Shown: in pieces, positions 37,955 through 49,671 of the stretch | How the letters are laid out: each line of letters opens with the position of its first letter | Position numbering within the stretch: the stretch's first letter is position 1 | NCBI GenBank assembly: GCA_022575985.1 | Contig: JAKSXM010000132.1 | Coordinates: 2,728,001 to 2,792,000 of the forward strand | Length of the DNA stretch: 64,000 nucleotides | Direction: 5' to 3' | Source of the DNA: Anagrus nilaparvatae | Lineage: Eukaryota > Arthropoda > Insecta > Hymenoptera > Mymaridae | Notes under the pieces: generated by a model | The model's database searches: none | The model's input: the letters and a program-made list of their open reading frames with translations, nothing else | What the model was told of the DNA's origin: nothing | Made by a program: the position numbers and the translations under genes

Positions 37955-38105
37955 CAAATGCAATTTTCCGAATCAGTGAAATTGTTATTGTTTATAGAAA
38001 ATTAATTAATTATGTAAAAATTTTGTAAATACAGGTAGTCTTTGAGTGCATATGGTAGTAACGTACTATATCATTTTGGAAAAATACATTGGTATTTTAC
38101 ACGTT
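37955..38105. repeat. Segmental-duplication flank F, unit 1
   Basis: AACAAATGCAATTTTCCGA through GGTAGTCTTTGAGTGCA and GTACTATATCATTTTG matches 44970-45110 (unit 2) and 63525-63655 (unit 3) in the same orientation. It marks the duplicated segment next to the PLA2 remnant. Confidence 0.75.
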
Positions 38106-38660
38106 AAAGTTCATTAGAAAACGTACATTATAAGCTCTACGCAGAGTACTTGTTCAAGCATTAATTTATTATTTTTTAATTTCATTTCACTTCGATTATT
38201 GCAGTATTATTTTTCTTGATTAAGGAAAATTAAGAAGAGCCAAAGATTAAGTAATATAGGTGTTATGTATACTTTTGTTCTTAACAGTTATGCAAATATT
38301 TCTACTTTCAGGGAAAAAACTACACTGGGTTACTACAGACAAGATAATTATTTAAAAAACTTTTGATTTATTTTCAAAAATTTTTTTTGCACAAGCAGCA
38401 AATTTTAAATAATAAACATTAATTATTTCACTGTTGGTTATCTACACGTCAATTTTCTAAGTGTTGCTTGAGTTTTTTTCATTTTATAAATATTTTTTAT
38501 AATATTTTATTTATATTTAGCTAATTAATTTTATTAAATTTAATATTATAATTTTTTTTGAAATCGTATATTTAGAAGTTGAGTTATAAAACTTTTTCAT
38601 TTTCCATAAGATCCTGTACAAATAATGGATAGAGTGAAGCAAACCATCTACGGATATCTA
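38106..38660. other. AT-rich spacer with no gene seen
   Basis: No coding sequence or element border was recognised. Confidence 0.5.
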
Positions 38661-39061
38661 CACTCCCAGACCAAAAGAATTTTGGAGAATTTTGGAGCTA
38701 TTTCGATCGTTTAAACGAATTTTTTACATAAAAAATTCTTTTGACGAATTATTGTTTAGGAAAAGAATTTTTTAATGATTCTAACCAAAAATATTCTTAC
38801 TAAATTTGGTTATATATATAATAACTAATTTATATGTTTGCTTATTTTAATAGTAAAATAATATTAAATAAGCAAACATATAAATTAGTTATTATATATA
38901 AACAAATTTATTAAGAATATTTTTGGTTAGAATCATTAAAAAATTCTTTCCTAAACAATATCTCGTCAAAAGAATTTTTTATGTAAAAAATTTGTTTAAA
39001 CGATCATAATAGCTCCAAAATTCTTTTTTGGTTAAGAAAAAATTCTTTTGGTCTGGGAGTG
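38661..39061. mobile_element. Palindromic Tc1/mariner-like MITE
   Basis: The element starts CACTCCCAGACCAAAAG and ends with its inverse, flanked by TA on both sides (38659-38660 and 39062-39063). The two halves are near-perfect inverted copies over almost 200 bp each, with only a few bases at the centre (near 38855). The TA target and CACTCCC-like ends fit Tc1/mariner-type MITEs. Non-coding. Confidence 0.8.
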
Positions 39062-39598
39062 TATATAATTTATATAATTTATTATTTTTATAATTTATTG
39101 TAAGCCAAATTAATCACTTTAAGTAAATAATAATAAAATTTTTAGTTGTTAAAATTAAAATTATTTGACGGATAATTTCTTTCGAATCGCATTCACAAGA
39201 ACTTTAAGTTTTCTTAGAACAAATCTGAGCTTTTCTCTATAATTGTAAGAAATCAGATTTTATTTTGTAAGGTTTAACTTAAAATAATAATATTTTGAAT
39301 TATTATCAAAATTTAACAATGATTCCTAAAAGCGATTGATTATGTTAAATAATTACCAATAAGGTCGATGAATTCTATTAAATATTTAAGATAAAACAAA
39401 ATCGGAAATAACTTCAACAATCAAGTTAAAAATTATTAAATTTTATTAAAATTCAACATTTTTATACATTTGTAATTAATATTACTAAATTTAATTAAAG
39501 AAACTTTGGTACATGTAATAAATAGTGTTTATGAAATTACGTTAATACAAAATAGTAAAATGATTCTAAATTAAAATTTTATAAATTTTTTTAAACGA

Positions 39599-39893
39599 TT
39601 ACTGGCAAGCTCCTGGATTTAATTGACATTCAACATTAAAATGTTTACCACATGTTCCTTTCATTAATCCAATTAATAAGTTACCATTACAATGGCCATC
39701 GCAACAATCACGATCTAAGCGACACTAAAATACAAAAATATTTTAAAGTAAATTAATTATTCAGAATTTAATTATTTATTTCTTTATATTAACTTACAGG
39801 TGATCCATTTTCTAAGCATTGATTATCAGCTTCAATTGTAGCAGCGTAAATTAATGTTATTAATAAAAAGCAAAAAATTATTTTTTTATACAT
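39599..39893 (-). CDS. Secreted cystine-knot-like peptide, copy 1
   Basis: Two exons on the minus strand (39893-39798 and 39724-39599) with a 73-bp GT-AG intron encode 73 residues. Residues 1-22 are a signal peptide. The mature part has eight cysteines spaced C-x6-C-x5-CC-x3-C-x12-C-x7-C-x6-C (26, 33, 39, 40, 44, 57, 65, 72), the C..C..CC..C..C order of inhibitor cystine knot (knottin) peptides plus one extra pair. The intron falls just before the second framework cysteine. Such peptides are secreted and include venom ion-channel ligands and protease inhibitors; the target here is unknown. The start is the only ATG before the signal. Two paralogues downstream share orientation, intron position and promoter. 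Confidence 0.85.
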
Positions 39894-39989
39894 TTTAAAA
39901 TTTTGTGATGGATTCTTGATATAAAAAATATTAATATCTGATTTTTAAAATATTAATATACTCTATGATCAAAAATTTTTTTACACCTG

Positions 39990-39998
39990 TATATATAC
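39990..39998 (-). promoter_or_regulatory. TATA-box candidate for peptide copy 1
   Basis: TATATATAC on the minus strand lies about 100 bp upstream of the ATG, next to a conserved GGTGTAAAAAAA block. The same arrangement occurs before copies 2 and 3. Confidence 0.5.
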
Positions 39999-40359
39999 CT
40001 TGATATCTAATATAATCATAAAGTAAATAAAACAAATCATAACTAACTTTCTTTTAATTCTATTGAAAAGCATGTATTATAATTACTTTAGGTCATTAAT
40101 TAATCACATGTACACTTAAATTTAAAATGTTATCATAGATATCATAAGTTATCACTTATTATGTTTATTTATAGAAATTACGAACACGCTTTTTAAAATT
40201 TTAAATAAGTTCAATTGATTTTAACTAAGATTAAGTTTTGAGGATAAAATAGTATTAGAATTTGTCTCAGTAGTGTAAATAAATTTCTGGACCGGGGCAA
40301 AGCCAGAATTCTAAACGAAATAGACTTTTGATTTTAAGCTAAATTCAAGCACCTAAGCA

Positions 40360-40660
40360 CATCCGACTGTGGTCCACTTGGCACACAGTGACTGGTAAGC
40401 GACCGGTGTGCGCTCAGTGTGCTAATCATTTTTGCAGCGTTGCTAATGTTATAAATAAATTATCTAGTTGGGGACCAATATCATAAAAACCACCCCCAAA
40501 AAGAGGGTGCTTGGTAGTTTTTTTGATAAAACATATTGATACCCAACAATTCGATTAATTTTTATCAGTTTTAGTGCTGCCAAAATGATTCGCAAACTTG
40601 GCACTCACCAGACGCACATTTACTGAGCACGAAGTGGACTACTCCTTGCAACCGGCATAC
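40360..40660. mobile_element. MITE present only in duplication unit 1
   Basis: GTGGTCCACTTGGCACACAGT near 40370 is inverted as ACTGAGCACGAAGTGGACTAC near 40631. Units 2 and 3 read straight through the site (GCAACATCCGGCATACG-like), while unit 1 has this ~290-bp segment between CACATCC and CCGGCATAC. That is an empty-site comparison within the window. Confidence 0.65.
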
Positions 40661-40790
40661 TTTTTGTTAAATATACTGTCCAAGTATTTACTATATTCTA
40701 AGATTACCACCTAGATTTCGCGTCCCAAACTGAAGTTATAACTGAAAAGGTAATTCCGGTTTGGGGCACTAAATTTTTTCTTAATTGTAA

Positions 40791-41012
40791 TTTTAAACTT
40801 TTATGCTCAAACCGCAACCCGAAATCGTGATTTACAGGAAATTTCTAATGGAACGAGAACAAAAAAAAACTTCTTTACGAAAAAGTAACTGCTTGCGAGA
40901 AAAAAAATAAATGGACATATAAAGTTTAGGAGCAAAATTTAAATAAAAAACTATTGTCTGGATTTACTAGTCATTCAATATTCATTTATTTAAAAAAGTT
41001 AAAGAATGTGAA
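40791..41012. other. Spacer with no feature seen
   Basis: AT-rich single-copy sequence between flank H of unit 1 and the foldback element. Confidence 0.4.
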
Positions 41013-43006
41013 TAGTCCTGTCGCCCACCATGCTATTTAATGCCATAAAAGTTCCATGGAAAAAAATGGTTGGTATTTATGTTTTTTGACCCGCTAAACA
41101 CGAATCCAAGGTCCGTTTTGCAAAATTCGTGGTCAATTTTTTGTTATTAACAATTTATTGCAAAATTTGACAACAATCTAAATATTAAATATCCTGTAGC
41201 TAAAACAATTCAAAATTTTGATAAGCCCCTGATTTTATTATACATATTTTGACTCACTTAATCCAAATTTCTAATTTATAAGGTCGTATGATTAATTGTT
41301 TAAGCAATATTTAATTGTTAATAAATTGTTTAAACAATATTTTTTTGAAAATTACGTGCGACACCTTTTCATATGTATATTTTGACCCTCTGATCACGAT
41401 TTTAAGGTTCTTTTTTTCATAAACCTTACTTATAGTAATTGTTTAAACAATCTTAATTTTTTTGTAATCCAGAATAAGTATGTTGTTAGGTAAAATTCGA
41501 CAAAAACATGAATCAGTTTTCGTGATTTCAAAAAGTGATCGATAATTTTTTTTAATTTTAACTTGCTGAATCTTAATTTTAAATTTCCAAGGTCATAGGT
41601 TTAATTGTTTAATCAATATTTAATTATTAATAAATTGTTTAAACATATTTTTTGTGAAAATTACGTGTGACACTTTTGTTTATGTATTTTTGACCCTCTG
41701 ATCTTGAAAAACCAACCCCATTATTTGCTTAAACAATTTTAATTTGTGTTAAATTACAATTTTAATTCCAATTCTTGAAATACATTGGTATTTAAGTTCA
41801 TTCAAATGCTTTTTTTACTATAGTAAAATTTATGTTTATACAAAAAAATGTAATAATACATTAAATAAATTATCTTCGATACTACTAACCCGAGAGTTAA
41901 TTTTATTTATTATATGATTTTAAAGCTTAAATTGTTTAAGCAAATAATGGGGTTGGTTTTTGAAAAAAAGAACCTGAAAATCGTGATCAGAGGGTCAAAA
42001 AATACATAAACAAAAGTGTCACACGTAATTTTCAAAAAAATATGTTTAAACAATTTATTAATAATTAAATATTGTTTAAACAATTTAACCTATAACCTTG
42101 GGAATTTAAAATTCAGATTCAGCAAGTTAAAATTAAAAAGAATTATCAATCACTTTTCGAAATCGCGAAAACTGTAAGCAACGGAATTCATGTTTTTGTC
42201 AAATTTTACCTAACAACATACTTATTCTGGATTACAAAAAAATTAAGATTGTTTAAACAATTACTATAAGTAAGGTTTATGAAAAAAAGAACCTTAAAAT
42301 CGTGATCAGAGGGTCAAAAAATACATATAAAAAGGTGTCACACGTAATTATCAAAAAAATTTAGTTTAAATAAATTATAAACAATTTAATATTGTTTAAA
42401 CAATTAGTCCTACGACATTGCAAATTAAAAATTCGGATACAGCAAGTAAAAATTATAAAAAATTGGTGATTGCTTTTCGAAATCACGAAAGCTGTAAGCT
42501 ACGGAATTCATGTTTTTGTCAAATTTTAAATAGCAACATACTAATTTTGGCTTATAAACAAATTAAAATTGTTTAAACAATTACTTTAAGTAAGGTTTTT
42601 GCAAAAAATAACTTGAAAATCGTGATCAGAGGGTCAAAAAATACATATGAAAAGGTGTCGCACGTAATTTTCAAAAAAATATTGTTTAAACAATTTATTA
42701 ACAATTAAATATTGTTTAAACAATTAATCATACGACCTTATAAATTAGAAATTTGGATTAAGTGAGTCAAAATATGTATAATAAAATCAGGGGCTTATCA
42801 AAATTTTGAATTGTTTTAGCTACAGGATATTTAATATTTAGATTGTTGTCAAATTTTGCAATAAATTGTTAATAACAAAAAATTGACCACGAATTTTGCA
42901 AAACGGACCTCGGATTCGTGTTTAGCGGGTCAAAAAACATAAATACCAACCATTTTTTTCCATGGAACTTTTATGGCATTAAATAGCATGGTGGGCGACA
43001 GGACTA
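41013..43006. mobile_element. 2-kb foldback element with repeat-built arms
   Basis: The ends TAGTCCTGTCGCCCACCATG and the inverse are perfect, and inverted identity runs inward for hundreds of bases. The arms consist of ~310-bp units with TTGTTTAAACAA palindromes, CGTGATCAGAGGGTCAAAAA and GTCACACGTAATTTTCAAAA. The left arm has two units (about 41270-41720) and the right arm three (about 41940-42740), so arm growth is unequal. GAA sits on both sides and may be a short target duplication. Non-coding; structurally a Foldback-type element. Confidence 0.75.
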
Positions 43007-43089
43007 GAAGAAAAAACTAAAATCGCTGTAAAGAAAACATAGGTTTTAAAGTTTAAAATAAATTTTTCTAATTTTTCTAATATTATATA

Positions 43090-44515
43090 TATAAAAAAAA
43101 AATAAAAAAAACGCTGCCAAGTAATTGGTACTATGGTTACTCATAAGCGATAACAAAATGGTCTTAATGTTCTATTTTACCTAACTAAGTATACAGACAT
43201 AAAAATAACTGAAAATAATCTTTTCCTTGAAATTATTAGTTTAAAATTTTATGGAAAAAATTAGGTTTTTTACATAAAAAAAAGAAGATTTTTCTACACT
43301 AGTACAAAATCTTCTTTTATGATAATTATGTCAGTTATATAGACAGTTTTTGGTGTAGCTGGTGTAATTATATCTTAAAAATATAATTAGACTATTACGC
43401 CATAACAAAAATAAAAAAATTTTTACTATTTTTAAACTGAGGAATAAATTATGGAAAATAAACGATATTTTTAAAACTAATACTTCCATATAAAAAAATT
43501 AGGACCATAAAGAATAAAAAAGTTGTAGTTTTTGTATCTTTTGGTGGCAAACATTTTGAGAGAAAAAGAAATCAAGTAAAAAAGATGTTTCTAAAATTAA
43601 TATTTTCGGAGAAAAAAATTTGGTAGAACGTCCAAAAATAAAATAATTTGGTATTTTTTGTGTTTTTTGATGGCAAAAATTTTAAGATAAAAATAAAAAA
43701 AAAAAATTTTATCAGATTCGAGATATTAAGTAAAAACGTTAGTAAAAACGTTAGTTCTGGGTATTAGTACTTTTATAGAAATAAATTAGACACTACGTCG
43801 AAAAAGAAAGAAAAAAAATTGGGGTTTTTTTAATATTTTTATGTACAAAATTTTAAAAACAAATTTTTAAAGAATTAAGTATCAGATTCGAGATATCGAG
43901 TCAAAACAATAATTCTAGATATTAATATACTTTCATAGAAAAAAAATGAAGCACTAAGTCCAAGAAGAAAAAAAATATTGCTGTTTTTTTTACTTTTTAA
44001 CACAAAAATTTTAAGAAAAAAATTTTCAAAAAATTACGTATCAGATCCAAAAATTGACTATAGTAGGACTATAAACGATATTTTTAAAACTAGTACTCCC
44101 ATAGAAAAAAATTAGGTACCACGTCCAAAAAGAAAAAAAAAATTTATAAGATTCAAGATATATATCGAGTAAAAACAATATTTTAGTATATATTTAATTA
44201 ATAACGATATTAAACTATATACATATACACTTTATACAAGTACTTTCATGGAAAAAAATGAGGTATTACATCTAAATAAAAAAAAAAGTACCTCGAGATC
44301 TTTAGATGAAAAAAATTTTTTAAAAAAATTAGTTTTTAATACCATAATGGTTGTTAAATATAACCGGTTACAGTCATACATACAAACACACACACACACA
44401 TACACACACAGACATATTTTTCTTAAAAACCAGTTTTTTAGCTTCCTGAGGTCTCAAAACGTGCTTAAATGCCAAAAAATCAGAAATAAAAATTTCTCAC
44501 CTAAAACAAAATGTA
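43090..44515. repeat. Second copy of the (CA)n-terminated repeat block
   Basis: It begins ACGCTGCCAAGTAATTGGTA and ends with CATAATGGTTGTTAAATATA, CCGGTTACA, (CA)n at about 44387-44411, then TTTTTTAGCTTCCTGAGGTC, the same borders as 34985-36720 in direct orientation. The inside has diverged units with GAGATATCGAGT and TCAGATCCAAAAA. An open frame at 44248-44520 spans this repeat and is not a gene. Confidence 0.7.
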
Positions 44516-45115
44516 CATAATTGTAAAAAATTTTTTGTCCAACTTAAGTGTATTTTTCAGATTATGGCAAGGAAAGGTCTTGGGAAAGCTAGCCTCTCAA
44601 AACGTCAATGAAATAAAGATTAACATTAAATTATAAAAAATTGTTTCATTCTGATCGTGTTTTTTTATTTTAAATTATTATTTTCGAAAAATAAGAAATA
44701 AAAAAATAATTTTCCACCGTAAAAAATTTATATCTCATAATTTATATCAAAATTTTCATTTTGAAAAAATACACCAAAGAAACTCATTTTGAGGATAGGA
44801 AAGGCAAAAAATTAAATGTTTATTTTTTTTGACGGTCATATTAACATTGGAATATCTCAGGATAGAGGGAAAGATACTTTTTTTTCGCGTTCAGGGTAAA
44901 CCTGAAAAATAAAGAACATAAGATAACGAAAATTTTCTTTGAATAAAATTATTTTACATGCTACTATTAACAAATGTAATTTTCCTAAACAGTGAAATCG
45001 TTATTATTTATAGAAGATAAATTAATTCTGCAAAAATTCTGTAAATATGGGTAGTCTTTGAGTGTAAATGGTAGCAAAGTACTATTTCATTTTGAAAAAA
45101 TACTTATTAACTAAA
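44516..45115. repeat. Segmental-duplication flank F, unit 2
   Basis: From about 44690 (ATAAAAAAATAATTTTCCACC) through AGAAACTCATTTTGAGGATA and AACCTGAAAAATAAAGAACA to GGGTAGTCTTTGAGTGTAAA the sequence matches 63226-63655. Where unit 1 has the PLA2 pseudogene (between AAAGAACATAA and AACAAATGCAATTTTCC), this unit has only about 40 bp, so the PLA2 copy is almost wholly deleted. The first ~170 bp are unique AT-rich sequence. Confidence 0.7.
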
Positions 45116-45180
45116 TTCTGAAGATAGATAGTTGAAAATAACTTCTAGGTCATCCAGTTTGGAATAGCTTGATATTTAGT

Positions 45181-45925
45181 TAGGGGTTCCGTTTGGTATT
45201 AGGAGAGAAATTTTAATAAAAATACTTTTCACCATATAAGTGAACACCAACGAGAAATTTTTTTCAAAAACGAATCATCACTGTTTACAATTTCCAATGA
45301 TCAAAGATTAATAGCGTGATTGTATTACGCTTGTTTACACATCCGACGTAATCAAAATTTTATTTTATAGAAATTATTAAAGATATCATTTAAAATAAAT
45401 AAAAGAATTTTGTTCTAATCACACTATTTACGTACTTAAGAAGCACTTATCTAAATATGATCAAACATTATGAAGTTATCGTTTCGTTAAAGTCATTATA
45501 ATAATAATTTTTATTTAATTTAATAACGCGCTTTTTCATATTGTTATTATTAATCATCACAAAATAAGGAAGCGCGTAATTAAGATTAACTGATAAAAAT
45601 ACTTGATGTTTTTTCATTATCTTTTTCAAATATACCCGAAATCGGTCAAATAATAAATTTTGTGTTTCAAAAATTTAATTATTCCATTAATTTGAATATA
45701 AGCACAGGAATTATTCATGATAACTACATGTTAGCTTTAGGCTACATGACTGGCAAATAGCAAATTCTTACACATCTAAGAAGTTGTCAATTCAGACACT
45801 GTTTGTAGCCGTAGTTTTAATATCTTTGATAAGATTAAGTGCCATTCGAAATCCTGATAAATAAGGCTTATCAATAAATAAAGAACGAAAAACTATACAG
45901 CTCGTGTACTTTTGTACTGTATCGT
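45181..45925. repeat. Segmental-duplication flank F2, copy 1
   Basis: About 95% identical by eye to 54731-55445 over the whole length (GAATCATCACTGTTTACAAT through AAACTATACAGCTCGTGTAC); a third copy at 63722-63845 keeps only the two ends. Confidence 0.85.
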
Positions 45926-45929
45926 CTAT

Positions 45930-47670
45930 GAATATCGTCTAAGTATATGATTTATAAAATTTTTCAAATTTTAGAATATTTTGGTTCGTTGAATGTAAAT
46001 ATGAAGTCAGTGTTAACTGAAAATGGTTTAACTAGTATTTTTGGTCTAAATAGGAAGTGACGCCAGAATTCTTACATGCATTAAGATAGGGACTTCCTGT
46101 TTAGAGCATGTCTTTTTAACGATTCTTTGAATTACTGTAATAACACTTCCAACAAAGATACAGCTTATGCTTTTCAGAGTCACTGAACACGAGTATGATA
46201 TCAGATTTTACTTTAAATAATCCAATTACTCACAAAAATTAACAGGTATGAAAACACAAGAAATAATCTAATTTCGCTTATTATGGGCAACTCGGTCATC
46301 TTAGGTATAAACTGATATCATACTTGAGTTCAACGACCTGCAAAACGTAAGCATTTAATAAAAATTTTGATTATCCACAAAAAATAACCCGAAACTTTTC
46401 ATTAGTGGCAACTGTGCCATTTTCGATTAGAAAAGGATTTCATATTAATACAAAAAAAATAAAAACTAGTTGAAAATTTTATTATTATAAGCAAGTTAAA
46501 CGAAATAATTAAAAAAAAATTAATTAAAAAAAATGATATTGAAAAAAAGTTTGTTAACTCGTTAATGCAGATCTAAAATACAAAAAAAAATGTTAACTTC
46601 TTGGGAAATTCATTAGCTTCAATTTTGCTATGTAGATTAGGAAATTAGGAAAATCATTTATTATATCTTCAGTTTACTACACATCTTAATTATTTTCAAG
46701 TTTCAAGTTATAACTCTTTAAAGATAGTGGTTTTTGATCTTTTACAAAAAATTTAAATTGGGATTCAATAACTTTTAACCGCCATATCTCACAAACGATT
46801 TTAAGAAATATTGAAGGTAAAAAATTTTAGAAACTTGAAGCTTATAAAAATTTTTTCTTGCCATTGACACAGAAAAATCGCATATGACCTAGGGCCATAA
46901 AAAAAGCTTCGCCTCAGATAGTAATTTACGTGCGATTTGAGCCATTCTTTACTTTTATGGGCATATGCGAAAAATTCTAATTTTAACAGTAATTTAAACA
47001 TTTGATAAAAAAGTAGTTCAATTTTTTTACTATCTCTGATAGACCACTTTTGATTTTTGTAAAGAGGCCGGTATTCGGGAATTTTGACAAAATAACACAC
47101 TACTTTGTTCATTTTTTATTTTCAGAGTAATTTACGTTAGAAAGACTTTTTATGTTTTACTTACTTAAATTTTGTCTATATCTGGTATTAAACACTTTAA
47201 ATTTTTACTCGCAATATTTCATTAATTCGATATAAAAGATTAAAAATTAAGAATTTAGTTACTTCAGATCGTTAACCGAAAAAAATAAGATTCAGGAAGT
47301 TATTTGGTAGAAAAGTTTAATGGTAAATGTAGATTAGGAAATTAGAAAAATCATTTATTATATCTTTAATGTTACATCAAAATTTAAAATATTCGTCAAA
47401 GAATCCCCTACTCATGTTAAGTTGAGACGACTTGGTACTTATGAAAATATAAAAATGATTTCTAAAACTGATTGATAAGGTTAAATAATTTATAATATAC
47501 ATCTTTCTTCCCTTATTAAATTTTAATAAAATTAAAAAATCTTATAAATTTATAATTAATGTTACTATGCTTAACTAAAAAATCTTTGATACATGTAATA
47601 AATAATGTTAATGAAATTATGTAAATACAAAATAGTAAAATGATACATTAAAATTTTATACATTTTTTTA
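45930..47670. other. AT-rich spacer with no gene seen
   Basis: A short imperfect inverted pair around GAGTATGATATCAG lies at about 46190 and 46310. A 103-codon open frame on the minus strand (47112-46801) has no recognisable domain or signal and I do not call it. GTAGATTAGGAAATTAG recurs at 46632 and 47328. Confidence 0.45.
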
Positions 47671-47675
47671 AATGA

Positions 47676-47970
47676 TTACTGGCAAGCTGACGGATTTAAT
47701 TGACATTGAACATTAAAATATTTACCACATGTTCCTTTCATTAATCCAATTAATAAATTACCATTACAATGGCCATCGCAACAATCACGATCTAAGCGAC
47801 ACTAAAATACAAAAATATTTTAAAGTAAATTAATTATTCAGAATTTAATTGTTTATTTCTTTATATTAACTTACAGTTGATCCATTTTCTAAACATTGAT
47901 TATCAGCTTCTATTGCAGCAGCGTAAATTAATGCTAATAATAAAAAGCAAAAAATTATTTTTTTATACAT
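47676..47970 (-). CDS. Secreted cystine-knot-like peptide, copy 2
   Basis: Exons 47970-47875 and 47801-47676 (minus) with a 73-bp intron encode 73 residues. The signal peptide and all eight framework cysteines match copy 1 in spacing. Differences include Thr for Pro at residue 32, changes in the signal, and substitutions in the last two loops (KYFNVQ for KHFNVE; NPSA for NPGA). The frame is open, both splice sites are canonical, and the TATA region is conserved, so it looks functional. It is a tandem paralogue of copies 1 and 3 in the same orientation, about 8 kb from copy 1. Confidence 0.85.
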
Positions 47971-48520
47971 TTTAAAATTTTTGCGATGGATGCTTGATTT
48001 AAAATAGTAATATACTTTATGATCAAATTTTTTTTACACCGTTATATATACGTTGATATCTAATATAATCATAAAGTAAATAAAGAAAATCATAAGTAAC
48101 TTTCTTTTAATACTTTTGAAGAGCACGTACTAAAATTATTTAAGGTCATTAATTAATAACATTACACTTAAAAATTATTAAAACTAAAATTTTATTATAA
48201 ATTTATGTTTATTTATTAATTTATTCCTACATTAATTTTATTAAAATTACATCGTGTAATTTCGAACTCACATTCTAAAATTTTAAATCATGTCAAGTAA
48301 TTTTAAGGAAAATTAAGTTTTTAGTATAAGGAAAGTATTAGAATTTAAATTTCTAGGCCAAGGTAAAATCAGAATTCTAAATGAAATAGACTTATAATTT
48401 TAAGCTAAAAAGCAACATCCGGCATACGTTCTTTAACATATACCTCCAAGTATTTACTACATTCTAAGATTGCCTCCTCAATTGCGTGATGAAAAAAATC
48501 TCCAATCTCTTATAAACACA
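47971..48520. repeat. Segmental-duplication flank H, unit 2
   Basis: Matches 39894-40350 and 62359-62840. It ends near AATCTCTTATAAACACAAAA, which also occurs at about 63158 in unit 3, just before the Penelope-like fragment. Confidence 0.75.
48042..48051 (-). promoter_or_regulatory. TATA-box candidate for peptide copy 2
   Basis: GTATATATAA on the minus strand, next to CGGTGTAAAAAAA, lies at the same distance from the ATG as in the other copies. Confidence 0.5.
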
Positions 48521-48552
48521 AAAAATTTACTTATAACAATAGTAAATTTATT

Positions 48553-49400
48553 TTGAGTGTTTTATTATCAATTCTAATTTTAAACTTTCATGCTCCATCC
48601 GTAGCCTTAATTGATAAAGCCATTTTATTATCTGATCCTATTCATCACCGAGAATTTGAATATTGTCAAACAATACTTAATAGCCACCCTATCAAGTTTA
48701 TAAACTATTACGTTAAAAAAAGATTCGATTACATAAAGTATAGGATTAATAATAACATTTGCAACAACAGCGTCATTTATATAAAAAGGAATATCATGTT
48801 AAAAAAAATAAAAGTTAGCATTTCATATGTCCCTGGATTTTTTCAAAGTATACAAAGAATTCTAGAGAAACACAGCATTATTGTTATACCTTGGATACCA
48901 AACAATTTAAATAATATTGTGATTAAAGCCAAAGATAAATTAAATAAAGGTGATCACCCTAAAGTAGTGTATTAAATTAACTGTAATGAGTGTAATGCAT
49001 CTTATTCTTGTAAGAATTGACGAACATGAAAGTGGTGTTGAAAAACTAAAAGAACTGAATAAAAAACGCAAACAAGGCAATTTACATAACATGTTGACTA
49101 GATCCAAGACCGACCAACCAGATATAATATATTCAATGATAATTCTTTATACACTATAAATGATGATGACCCCAATTATAAAACATCATAAAAGTACTAG
49201 ACATAGCTTTGATTGGCAAAATTTCAAGATACTAGATCATGAAGCATCTTTCCACAAAAGAAGAATCAGTGAAAGATTACATATAAACATGCAAACAAAT
49301 TCTATAAATAAACAAGAAGATTCTCATAGATTGTTTAAACCTTATCTGTTTTCATTACATCCTATCCTATCCTATCCTAAAAAAGACATTACTCATCGCA
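48553..49400 (+). pseudogene. Penelope-like retroelement fragment (RT end plus GIY-YIG)
   Basis: An open frame at 48553-48975 translates to the C-terminal reverse transcriptase and linker part of a Penelope-like protein (LNFHAPSV..DKAILLSDP, VSISYVPGF). Reading through the stop at 48973 gives INCNECNASY, the start of a GIY-YIG endonuclease domain, then stops, then RIDEHESG in another frame. The frame from 49160 has FDWQNFKILDHEASFHKRRI and SERLHI, the usual C-terminal GIY-YIG segment. The RT catalytic core is missing upstream and at least three lesions are present, so it is dead. It lies just outside the duplicated H flank, so it probably inserted after the duplication. Confidence 0.75.
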
Positions 49401-49646
49401 ACGGTTGCTAGGTGTAATCGCAATAAAGTCATTCTGATTGGTTCTCACAATAATGTAAACAAACATTGTATTATACAAAATTTTAAATTCATATTATAAT
49501 ACGAATTGAGAGGTTATCAGTCAAGTAAATGTAGGTTATATTATTTAAAATTTTTGAAATTTACTCTAAATTCTCACTCTTTGTAATCATATAAATTTTT
49601 TGTTTTCATGAATTACAAACATTTCATAACTCAAATCATCAATCTG

Positions 49647-49670
49647 TGCGCGAAGCGCAGTTGAATCTAG
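49647..49670 (+). mobile_element. Candidate Helitron 3' terminus
   Basis: Hairpin TGCGCGAAGCGCA (49647-49659), a 7-base spacer, then CTAG followed by T, the Helitron 3' end pattern. It shares the GCGCGAAGCGC hairpin core with the Helitron at 6773-7258. The 5' TC end was not located, so only the terminus is annotated. A weaker similar pattern (CGGCTTTGCCG ... CTAGT) lies at 49939-49964. Confidence 0.55.
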
Positions 49671-49671
49671 T

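Larger units (their letters stand above)
39894..40790. repeat. Segmental-duplication flank H, unit 1
   Basis: This sequence upstream of peptide copy 1 is shared with 47971-48520 and 62359-62905, from the promoter to CGCGTCCCAAACTGAAG and AATTCCGGTTTG. It is interrupted by a MITE at about 40360-40660 that the other two units lack. Confidence 0.75.

Noticed and set aside
46801..47112. 103-codon minus-strand open frame
   Set aside because: No domain or signal, not present in the other duplication units, and no splice or promoter context.
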